Assembly: GCA_958346135.1 (NCBI GenBank)
Contig: CATVQN010000071.1
Coordinates: forward strand, 1-6,410
DNA length: 6,410 bases
Direction of reading: 5' to 3'
Source of the DNA: an uncultured Eubacteriales bacterium
Lineage (GTDB): Bacteria > Bacillota > Clostridia > Monoglobales > Monoglobaceae
Shown here: piece by piece, positions 1-5,164 of the stretch
Layout of the letters: every line of letters starts with the position of its first letter
Numbering within the stretch: the stretch's first letter is position 1
Notes under the pieces: model-generated
What the model was told of the DNA's origin: nothing
Database searches by the model: none
The model's input: only the letters and a program-made list of their open reading frames with translations
Position numbers and translations under genes: made by a program

Positions 1-65
1 AGCTTACGATTCGTTGGGAGGAAATGCAGCAAACGCAGTATTTTGATATTAAGACGGATATTTGA
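1..65 (+). CDS. 3' end of an unidentified protein (partial)
   Basis: The reading frame that starts at base 3 is open to a TGA at 63-65. It gives a short C-terminal tail that begins LTIRWEEMQQ and ends DIKTDI. The stop lies 8 bases before a strong intrinsic terminator, which is the normal arrangement for the last gene of a transcription unit and is the main reason to prefer this frame. The tail is too short for me to recognise a family, so no function is proposed. A different frame is open across the terminator but has no other support. Confidence 0.45.
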   Translation, partial: LTIRWEEMQQTQYFDIKTDI

Positions 66-73
66 GAAAGAGA

Positions 74-110
74 AGGACTGTAGCCAACTAATTGGCTGCA
101 GTCCTCTTTT
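74..110 (+). terminator. Intrinsic terminator after the left-edge gene
   Basis: A 14-bp stem (74-87 with 92-105, one G-T wobble) closes a 4-base CTAA loop and is followed by CTTTT. It starts 8 bases after the stop of the left-edge partial gene and ends about 200 bases before ptsI. It therefore separates ptsI from upstream transcription. Confidence 0.85.
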
Positions 111-306
111 CGATGAAACAAAACTAATCTTTTTTTATTTCGATGCTATAGAATACCGGAAAATGCTGCATAATAAAAGAGAAGGTTTACGATGCGCTGC
201 AACAGCTTGTCGCCGCCCGGATGAAGAATATGATATGGATGTCGGCAAAAAAGTGCGGAAAACGGCGGGGCCTTAATAGTAAAGCGCAGCGGAAAGGAGT
301 AGGAGC
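111..306 (+). other. Upstream region of ptsI, no recognisable gene
   Basis: This 196-bp stretch must carry the ptsI promoter if the preceding terminator works. No convincing -35/-10 pair is visible. The best -10-like words are TAGAAT (149-154) and CATAAT (169-174), neither with a good -35. From about 176 the composition becomes GC-richer and coding-like. The frame open from 152 to a TGA at 308-310 overlaps the ptsI start as ATGA, but it has no good start codon with a ribosome binding site. The ptsI Shine-Dalgarno AAAGGAG is at 293-299. Confidence 0.4.
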
Positions 307-1968
307 ATGACGGAGATTCATGGAACAGGCGTTTCCGGCGGGATTGCAATGGGAAAAATTCGCTTTTATCAGCGTGAGAAAATCAGCGTAAAGCGCAGGA
401 GAGTGTCGGATACCGATGCGGAGCTTAAACGGCTTTCGGCGGCGAAGGCGGACGTTTTGGCACAGCTGGATATGTTGTATCAAAAGGCACTCAAGGAGGT
501 AGGAGATACCAATGCACAAATTTTTGATATTCACAAAATGATGCTGGAGGATCAGGATTATAACGATGCAATCGAAACTTTTATTCGGGTACAGAGCCTG
601 AATGCGGAGTATGCGGTGGCGCTGACTTCGGATAATTTTTCTGAGATGTTTTCCTCTATGGAAGATGAATATATGCGAAGCCGCGCGGCCGACGTTAAGG
701 ATATATCGAATCGGCTGATTGCCAATCTTACCGATAAGGCAGGCGGCGGCTGCCAATTAGAGGATCAGACCATTTTATGCGCAGACGACCTCGCACCGTC
801 TGAAACCGTGCAGATCGACAAGTCCAAGGTGTTTGCATTTTGTATGTCCCGCGGTTCAGTCAACTCCCATACAGCCATTTTGGCCAGAACCATGAACATT
901 CCCGCAGTGATTGCGCTGGGGGATAGTTTGGCAGCGGAATATGACGGCTGTGACGCCATTGTAGACGGTGATACAGGTATGGTTTACATTCAGCCAAGCG
1001 AGCAAATAAGAGCTGAGATGATGGAAAAACGCAAGGCAGAGCAGCGGAAAAAAGAACTGCTTCAAAATCTGAAGGGAAAGGAGAATGTGACCAGGGACGG
1101 GAAAAGAATCAATGTCTATGCAAACATTGGAGGGCTTCGCGATATGGGGGCGGTACTTGCCAATGACGCCGGAGGAATCGGTCTGTTCCGGAGTGAATTT
1201 CTGTATCTGGAGGGCTGTGATTATCCGGATGAGGAAACACAGTTTCAGTGCTATAAAAAGGTACTGGAGCGGATGTCGGGAAAGCGGGTGATTATTCGGA
1301 CGCTGGATATTGGAGCTGATAAACAAATCGACTATTTCAACCTAAAAAAAGAAGAAAACCCGGCGCTTGGTCTGCGTGCAATCCGCATCTGCCTGACACG
1401 CCCTGAGGTTTTTCGGGTACAGCTTCGGGCGCTGTATCGGGCATCGGCCTATGGTTCTTTGGGCATCATGTTTCCCATGATTACCTCGGTTGAGGAAATT
1501 ACAGAAATCAAGCAGATGATTCAGAAGGTCAAGCAGGAGCTTGACGATGAGAAAATTCCGTTTCGTGATGATGTGGAAATCGGCATCATGATTGAAACGC
1601 CGGCTGCCGTCATGATTAGTGACTTGCTTGCCAAAGAGGTGGATTTTTTCAGCATTGGGACCAATGATTTAACACAGTATACCCTTGCGGCAGACCGCCA
1701 GAATCCGGAGCTGGACAGGTTCTGTAATCCGCACCACAAGGCTGTGCTTCGAATGATTAAGATGGCGGCAGACAATGCCCATAGCTGCGGCGCATGGATA
1801 GGAATTTGCGGTGAGCTGGGCGGGGATCTGAGCCTGACCGAGCTCTTTCTGGCAATGGGAATTGACGAGCTTTCGGTGTCGCCGAGTCCGGTTCTCTCCC
1901 TGCGCGAAAAAATCCGAAATACGCAGATTGAGGATCAGCAGGCACTTTTGAAACAGTTCCTATCATAA
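307..1968 (+). CDS. ptsI: Phosphoenolpyruvate-protein phosphotransferase (PTS enzyme I)
   Basis: This is cytoplasmic enzyme I, which takes phosphate from PEP onto a histidine and passes it to HPr, driving PTS sugar uptake. The 553-residue protein shows the full family order: N-terminal EI/HPr-binding domain (about 1-145), swivelling phosphohistidine domain with NSHTAILAR (active His188), and C-terminal PEP-binding TIM barrel (about 255-540). Catalytic residues are present: Arg295 in GLFRSEF, Arg331 in RTLDIGADK, Glu430 in IMIETPAA, the DFFSIGTNDLTQYTLAADR signature (Asn453, Asp454, Arg464), and Cys501 in ICGELGGD. It is about 20 residues shorter at the C-terminus than the 575-residue E. coli protein. 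The ATG has AAAGGAG 7 bases upstream, and the N-terminus matches the family start. No ptsH is adjacent. The sequence around His188 is RGSVNSHT rather than the enterobacterial GGRTSHT. Confidence 0.97.
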   Translation: MTEIHGTGVSGGIAMGKIRFYQREKISVKRRRVSDTDAELKRLSAAKADVLAQLDMLYQKALKEVGDTNAQIFDIHKMMLEDQDYNDAIETFIRVQSLNAEYAVALTSDNFSEMFSSMEDEYMRSRAADVKDISNRLIANLTDKAGGGCQLEDQTILCADDLAPSETVQIDKSKVFAFCMSRGSVNSHTAILARTMNIPAVIALGDSLAAEYDGCDAIVDGDTGMVYIQPSEQIRAEMMEKRKAEQRKKELLQNLKGKENVTRDGKRINVYANIGGLRDMGAVLANDAGGIGLFRSEFLYLEGCDYPDEETQFQCYKKVLERMSGKRVIIRTLDIGADKQIDYFNLKKEENPALGLRAIRICLTRPEVFRVQLRALYRASAYGSLGIMFPMITSVEEITEIKQMIQKVKQELDDEKIPFRDDVEIGIMIETPAAVMISDLLAKEVDFFSIGTNDLTQYTLAADRQNPELDRFCNPHHKAVLRMIKMAADNAHSCGAWIGICGELGGDLSLTELFLAMGIDELSVSPSPVLSLREKIRNTQIEDQQALLKQFLS

Positions 1969-1977
1969 AAATCTGTG

Positions 1978-2775
1978 TCAGGATTTAGAGGGAAGTGTCC
2001 CAATATATTTTTTATAGGTTCGAGAAAAGTAGGACATATTTTCAAACCCGCAGGAAACGGCGGCAGCGGAAACGCTGCTGCCGTTTTCAATGAGCCGCTT
2101 GGCTTCCTTGCAGCGAATGATGTTAAGATGTTCAAAGATGGTCTGGCTGGAAAATTTCTTAAAATCGTGAGCCAGATGATATTTGCTGACCCCTACATGC
2201 CCTGCAATCTCATCCAGAGACAGCTTTTGAGAAAAATTCTGCCGGATATACCGTATGGTTTCCTTCACTCGCTCTGCAGAATCACTGTGCCGGTCATTGA
2301 CAGGGCTTTCCTCTTCCGCATAGTCGCGGTACAGCGCAAGCAGCAGACCCAAAACCGCATGGCGAATCCGAATTACACGCTCCCGGCCTGTGTCGGAAAA
2401 GGCGGCAATCACCGTTTCATAATCCCGGTATACCGACGCATTTCGAATTGGGCTACGAAAACGAATTGCTTCTGTCGGAACGCCGTTTTCCCGGCAAAAA
2501 TCTTGGTCGATGATACAGCAATAATATTGCACGAAAGGGTCCCCGGTGATTTTATGCAGCATATAGGAGTTGACAATAAAAATATCTCCTTTGGTGAAGG
2601 GATAGTGGTTTGCGTCACATATGACATGACCGTTTCCGTGGATACAGCAAAGTATTTCAATGTTGGCGTGCCAGTTGGGAAGAAAGGGGTCTTTATCTTC
2701 CACACGATCCAGGTGGAAGATAAAGGGCAGAGCCGGATCGTCAATCACATGAGACTCAAAAATCTGAGATGGCAT
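1978..2775 (-). CDS. AraC-family transcriptional regulator with N-terminal cupin sensor
   Basis: This is a 265-residue one-component regulator. Residues about 30-80 form a cupin-type ligand pocket (NWHANIEIL, then GDIFIVNSYMLHKI), the usual sugar-sensing arm. Residues about 168-265 are the AraC DNA-binding domain, with helix-turn-helix 1 near 187-207 (LDEIAGHVGVSKYHLAHDFKK) and helix-turn-helix 2 near 235-258 (CGFENMSYFSRTYKKYIGTLP). The protein stops at LPSKS, a few residues short of the common ending. The start at 2775 is chosen because TGGAGGG lies 6 bases upstream. A longer in-frame start at 2874 falls inside the likely -35 element. It is divergent from the oxidoreductase/isomerase operon, its probable target, and convergent with ptsI (9 bp between stops). 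The ligand is unknown. Confidence 0.92.
   Translation of the reverse strand: MPSQIFESHVIDDPALPFIFHLDRVEDKDPFLPNWHANIEILCCIHGNGHVICDANHYPFTKGDIFIVNSYMLHKITGDPFVQYYCCIIDQDFCRENGVPTEAIRFRSPIRNASVYRDYETVIAAFSDTGRERVIRIRHAVLGLLLALYRDYAEEESPVNDRHSDSAERVKETIRYIRQNFSQKLSLDEIAGHVGVSKYHLAHDFKKFSSQTIFEHLNIIRCKEAKRLIENGSSVSAAAVSCGFENMSYFSRTYKKYIGTLPSKS
2053..2088 (+). terminator. Probable ptsI terminator inside the convergent araC gene
   Basis: A GC-rich hairpin (2053-2068 with 2073-2088, GAAA tetraloop) has about 14 Watson-Crick pairs plus two G-T wobbles counted to the base of the stem, and its right arm ends in TTTTC. It starts 85 bases after the ptsI stop, so it could end ptsI transcription. On the other strand it encodes residues in the second helix-turn-helix region of the AraC protein, so the pairing could also be chance in coding DNA. 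The T-run is short and partly inside the stem. Confidence 0.5.
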
Positions 2776-2781
2776 ATTATT

Positions 2782-2788
2782 CCCTCCA
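2782..2788 (-). promoter_or_regulatory. Ribosome binding site fixing the araC start
   Basis: TGGAGGG on the minus strand lies 6 bases before the ATG at 2775. This selects the 265-residue protein over a 33-residue N-terminal extension starting at 2874. Confidence 0.8.
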
Positions 2789-2795
2789 ATCCGCA

Positions 2796-2858
2796 ATATT
2801 GTGTTATAAGTGAACAAAAAAAGATATTGTGCTAGCGTTTGGTATATTGTATCATAAG
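2796..2858. repeat. Three ATATTGT repeats, candidate AraC operators
   Basis: ATATTGT occurs at 2796-2802, 2824-2830 and 2844-2850, all in the same orientation. The first and third copies are longer: ATATTGT-N3-ATAAG (2796-2810 and 2844-2858). Offsets are 28 and 20 bases. The 20-base step is close to two helical turns, like AraC-family half-sites. The third copy overlaps both candidate -10 elements. In A/T-rich DNA some recurrence is expected by chance. Confidence 0.4.
2827..2855 (+). promoter_or_regulatory. Candidate activator-dependent promoter for the oxidoreductase operon
   Basis: TTGTGC (2827-2832), a 17-base spacer and TATCAT (2850-2855) form a promoter with a poor -35 and a good -10. 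This is the pattern expected when an AraC-type activator helps polymerase. The predicted start is near 2862, about 65 bases before the ATG. The assignment is inferred from motif and position only. Confidence 0.35.
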
Positions 2859-2874
2859 GACATAAAAGAATCAA
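2846..2874 (-). promoter_or_regulatory. Sigma-A-type promoter for the araC regulator
   Basis: On the minus strand TTGATT (2874-2869) is followed after 17 bases by TACAAT (2851-2846). These match 4 of 6 and 5 of 6 consensus positions at the ideal spacing. Transcription would start near 2839, giving a leader of about 63 bases. The -10 overlaps the third ATATTGT repeat and the -10 of the opposing promoter candidate. Confidence 0.6.
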
Positions 2875-2888
2875 CCATCAATTCAAAA

Positions 2889-2912
2889 AACTCTTTTTCA
2901 CAATAAAGAGTT
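2889..2912 (+). repeat. Inverted repeat in the leader of the oxidoreductase gene
   Basis: AACTCTTT (2889-2896) and AAAGAGTT (2905-2912) form a perfect 8-bp inverted repeat around an 8-base spacer, directly before the AAAAGGAG ribosome binding site (2913-2920). It could be a leader hairpin next to the translation start or a palindromic protein site. It lacks a T-run and is too A/T-rich for a strong terminator. Confidence 0.45.
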
Positions 2913-2926
2913 AAAAGGAGAATACT

Positions 2927-3985
2927 ATGAATCGTGTGAAAATTGCGCTCATCGGTGCGGGGAACATTGCGAATACGCATATCGAAGCCTATCAGCAGGT
3001 GGAGGATGCAGAGGTTTATGCTATCTGTGACATCAATCCCCAGCGGCTTGCGGAGACGGCAGACCATTTTGGAATCGAAAGAAGATATACGGATGTGGAC
3101 ACCATGCTGGCAGAGCTTCCGGAGTTGGATGCAGCGGATGTATGTGTGTGGAACTGCAATCATGCGGAGTGTGCAATCAAGGCATTAAACGCCGGCCTGC
3201 ATGTGCTGTGCGAAAAGCCTATGGCCTATAACACCGAGGAGGCCGTTTGGATGAATGAGGCGGCCAAAAAGAACAACAAGCTTTTGATGATCGGATTTGT
3301 TATGCGCTTTTCGGACGATGCCCAAATTGCCAAGGACTTTATTGATCAAGGCTATCTCGGGGATGTCTACTATGCAAAGGCACAGTATGTGCGGCGCCAT
3401 GGCAATCCCGGCGGCTGGTTTGCAGACAAGGCTCGTTCCGGCGGTGGCCCGGTGATTGATTTGGGTGTGCATGTGATTGATCTTATACGTTATTTGATGG
3501 GAAATCCCAAGCCTATTTCGGTTTATGCGGCTGCTTTTGATAACATCGGCAAACGGGATTATTTGAAAACCGCGGTGGGTTGGATTCCTCGGGATGCGAA
3601 GCCGGAGGATCCCTGTACGGTGGAGGATTTTGGAAGTGCGCTTATCCGATATGAAAACGGCGCTGTAACGCAGCTGGAAACTGCCTATAGCTTTAACGGC
3701 GAGAATATAGAAAAGCGTCAGCTGTTTGGAACCAAGGCGGGAATTGACCTTTCGGACGGCGTTAAAATTTACGGAGAATATAACAATTTTCTGGCAGATA
3801 TTGATGTAAAAACCAAAAACTACAAGGGCGCATCCTCTGCGTTTGTATCCGAGATGCGGCATTTCGTAGACTGTGTGAAAAACGGCACCGAATGTATGGC
3901 CAAGGCGGAGGACGGCATTGAGGTAATGCGGATTTTAGACGCCATTTATGAATCCGCACGGACCGGTCACGAGATTATTTTATAG
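2927..3985 (+). CDS. Gfo/Idh/MocA-family NAD(P)-dependent oxidoreductase
   Basis: This is a 352-residue cytoplasmic dehydrogenase of the family that oxidises or reduces a hydroxyl on sugars, inositols or glycosides. The N-terminal Rossmann domain (about 1-120) opens with IALIGAGNIA (residues 6-15), and the first acidic turn YAICD ends at Asp35, suggesting NAD preference. The family EKP motif is at 96-98, with the catalytic Lys97. The C-terminal alpha/beta domain carries GGGPVIDLGVHVIDL, giving the Asp178-x3-His182 catalytic pair. Length is typical. The ATG follows AAAAGGAG by 6 bases. The next gene starts 12 bases after the stop, so the two are almost certainly co-transcribed, under the divergent AraC regulator. 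The family spans too many substrates to name one. Confidence 0.95.
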   Translation: MNRVKIALIGAGNIANTHIEAYQQVEDAEVYAICDINPQRLAETADHFGIERRYTDVDTMLAELPELDAADVCVWNCNHAECAIKALNAGLHVLCEKPMAYNTEEAVWMNEAAKKNNKLLMIGFVMRFSDDAQIAKDFIDQGYLGDVYYAKAQYVRRHGNPGGWFADKARSGGGPVIDLGVHVIDLIRYLMGNPKPISVYAAAFDNIGKRDYLKTAVGWIPRDAKPEDPCTVEDFGSALIRYENGAVTQLETAYSFNGENIEKRQLFGTKAGIDLSDGVKIYGEYNNFLADIDVKTKNYKGASSAFVSEMRHFVDCVKNGTECMAKAEDGIEVMRILDAIYESARTGHEIIL

Positions 3986-3997
3986 GAGTGATAACAA

Positions 3998-4867
3998 ATG
4001 AAGATTTCAGTGAGTTCCTATTCCTTTTCCCAGTATATCAGGCAGGGGAAGATGAGCCAGCGGGATTGCGTTGCAAAGGCAAAAGAGATGGGTTTTGACG
4101 CCATTGAATTTACGGAGATAGACGGAACTCCGGATTTTGCACAACAGCTGGAAAATGCAGAGAAAATCAGGAAAGAGGCAGATCGGGTGGGGATTCCTAT
4201 TTGTGCCTATGCTGTCTCGGCCTGTTTGTATCAGGAGACGAAAGAGGCATCGGATGCCCAGGTGGAACAGCTGAAACACCAGCTGGAAATTGCAAAGGTG
4301 CTGGGCGCCAAGGTTATGCGTCATGATGTTTGTTATCAGCTTGGAAAGACGGGAAATTCCCGCAGCTTTGACCTGATGCTGCCCACCATTGCGGAGAATG
4401 CCAGACGGGTGACGGAATATGCCAAGACACTGGGCATTCAAACCTGTACGGAGAACCACGGAATGATTGCGCAGGACAGCGACCGTGTTGAGAGACTTTT
4501 TAACGCAGTAAACCATGACAATTATGGCCTTTTGGTGGATATGGGGAACTTTGTCTGTGCTGACGAAAACCCCGTAACGGCCGTGTCCAGAGTGGCTCCC
4601 TATGCTATTCATGCTCATGCAAAGGACATGATTTTGTCTATGACGAAGGAAGGCGACGCGTCGTTTCTCACCCGCGGCGGAAGATATTGCAGAGGCTGTG
4701 TCATTGGTGAGGGCGATGTTCCGGTGCAGCAATGTTTGCGTATTTTAAAGGCGGCCGGATATGACGGCTATGTATCCATTGAGTATGAGGGAGAAGAGGA
4801 TTGCATTGCGGGAATCGGCCGTGGGCTGCAAAATTTAAGGCGTTTTCTGCATGAACTTTCGGTATAA
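3998..4867 (+). CDS. Sugar phosphate isomerase/epimerase-like TIM-barrel protein (xylose isomerase-like)
   Basis: This is a 289-residue AP-endonuclease-2/xylose-isomerase-like barrel, the fold of sugar epimerases, IolE-type dehydratases and related metal-dependent enzymes. Family marks run through the barrel: MGFDAIEF near 31-38, Glu152 in CTENHG, Asp181 in LLVDMGNF, His207 in HAHAKD and Glu262 in SIEYEG. Together these four make the usual divalent-metal site. The residue three after Asp181 is Asn, not the His found in tagatose 3-epimerase. The start has TAGGAG about 9 bases upstream, overlapping the stop of the oxidoreductase gene. A dehydrogenase and an isomerase in one operon fit a pathway that oxidises a sugar ring and then isomerises, dehydrates or cleaves the keto product. 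The exact reaction is not determined. Confidence 0.9.
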   Translation: MKISVSSYSFSQYIRQGKMSQRDCVAKAKEMGFDAIEFTEIDGTPDFAQQLENAEKIRKEADRVGIPICAYAVSACLYQETKEASDAQVEQLKHQLEIAKVLGAKVMRHDVCYQLGKTGNSRSFDLMLPTIAENARRVTEYAKTLGIQTCTENHGMIAQDSDRVERLFNAVNHDNYGLLVDMGNFVCADENPVTAVSRVAPYAIHAHAKDMILSMTKEGDASFLTRGGRYCRGCVIGEGDVPVQQCLRILKAAGYDGYVSIEYEGEEDCIAGIGRGLQNLRRFLHELSV

Positions 4868-4880
4868 TTCGGCAATACCA

Positions 4881-4917
4881 AAAAACACGAGGCACTTAAA
4901 CTGCCCCGTGTTTTTTT
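4881..4917 (+). terminator. Intrinsic terminator of the oxidoreductase/isomerase operon
   Basis: Stem 4881-4894 with 4902-4915 (one A-C mismatch, 7-base loop) is followed by a run of seven T at 4911-4917. It begins 13 bases after the isomerase stop. The A-run on the left side means it could also work on the opposite strand, though no minus-strand gene approaches here. It insulates spo0A from the sugar operon. Confidence 0.88.
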
Positions 4918-4960
4918 GCACCAAATAATGGAAAAATATCTTTCCAACAGGAAAGTGCAC

Positions 4961-4989
4961 TTGACGAATCTAAAAAAGTAGTTTAAAAT
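4961..4989 (+). promoter_or_regulatory. Upstream spo0A promoter candidate (P1)
   Basis: TTGACG (4961-4966), a 17-base spacer and TAAAAT (4984-4989) each match 5 of 6 sigma-A consensus positions. The predicted start is near 4996, leaving a leader of about 170 bases before spo0A. The -35 overlaps a 0A-box match, and the -10 touches an 11-bp direct repeat. No good sigma-H promoter was found here. Confidence 0.6.
4962..4968 (+). promoter_or_regulatory. 0A box (Spo0A binding site candidate)
   Basis: TGACGAA fits the TGNCGAA 0A-box consensus exactly and covers the -35 of P1, a position suited to repression by Spo0A~P. One such word is expected by chance in roughly one of seven regions of this size, counting both strands. 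The support is therefore the position, upstream of spo0A and on a -35, more than the match itself. Confidence 0.45.
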
Positions 4990-5000
4990 AAAAGTAGTTT
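4974..5000 (+). repeat. 11-bp direct repeat around the P1 -10 element
   Basis: AAAAGTAGTTT occurs at 4974-4984 and again at 4990-5000, a 16-base offset. The P1 -10 lies between and partly within the copies. It could be a tandem regulator site or a small duplication. Confidence 0.5.
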
Positions 5001-5085
5001 TTTGTCAGAAAATGCAGAATACGGTACAAAAATCGGCACAGTCAAAAGAAATGTTAAATTTTTCCAAATTTTTTCTTAAAATCTA

Positions 5086-5115
5086 TTGACAAATATTGGA
5101 AATTAAGTTTATAAT
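5086..5115 (+). promoter_or_regulatory. Proximal spo0A promoter (P2), consensus -35 and -10
   Basis: TTGACA (5086-5091) and TATAAT (5110-5115) are both perfect sigma-A hexamers, with an 18-base spacer. The A/T tracts at about 5053-5085 directly upstream resemble an UP element. Transcription would start near 5122, about 43 bases before the spo0A ATG. Confidence 0.85.
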
Positions 5116-5149
5116 CTAGGTGTTCGTGGTACAAAATTATGAATTTAAC

Positions 5150-5156
5150 AAAGGAG
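5150..5156 (+). promoter_or_regulatory. Ribosome binding site fixing the spo0A start
   Basis: AAAGGAG ends 8 bases before the ATG at 5165. An in-frame GTG at 5120 would add 15 residues, but it lies at or before the predicted P2 transcription start and has no ribosome binding site. Confidence 0.85.
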
Positions 5157-5164
5157 TGCAAAAA

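Noticed and set aside
192..224. Possible 10-codon leader peptide before ptsI, with AGAGAAGG upstream
   Set aside because: It is too short to separate from chance. No attenuator-like alternative hairpins or telling codon runs are seen.
43..276. Open reading frame of 77 codons on the + strand before ptsI
   Set aside because: It starts inside the end of the left-edge gene, reads straight through the strong terminator at 74-110, has no ribosome binding site, and resembles no known protein.
187..756. 189-codon minus-strand reading frame opposite ptsI
   Set aside because: It is the antisense shadow of ptsI. The composition is that of reversed coding DNA, and no recognisable domain is present.
1986..2019. 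Terminator candidate just after ptsI (GGGA-AGTG-TCCC, then a T-rich run)
   Set aside because: The stem is only 4 bp, and the T-run is separated from it by about 6 bases, so it is too weak.
1975..2835. 286-codon + strand reading frame opposite the AraC gene
   Set aside because: It is the antisense shadow of a clear AraC-family protein, with no family signature of its own and no ribosome binding site.
2776..2874. 33-residue N-terminal extension of the AraC regulator from an ATG at 2874
   Set aside because: That start lies inside the likely -35 of the gene's own promoter and has no ribosome binding site. The ATG at 2775 has TGGAGGG at ideal spacing.
4944..4972. Sigma-H promoter candidate (ACAGGAAAG followed by GACGAAT) upstream of spo0A
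   Set aside because: The spacing between the two parts is 7 bases instead of about 11-12, so it does not fit the sigma-H consensus.
5000..5010. Second 0A box (TTTGTCAGAAA)
   Set aside because: It has an extra base relative to TGTCGAA and does not match the consensus.
5120..5164. 15-residue N-terminal extension of Spo0A from a GTG at 5120
   Set aside because: It falls at or before the predicted transcription start, lacks a ribosome binding site and is not part of the receiver domain.
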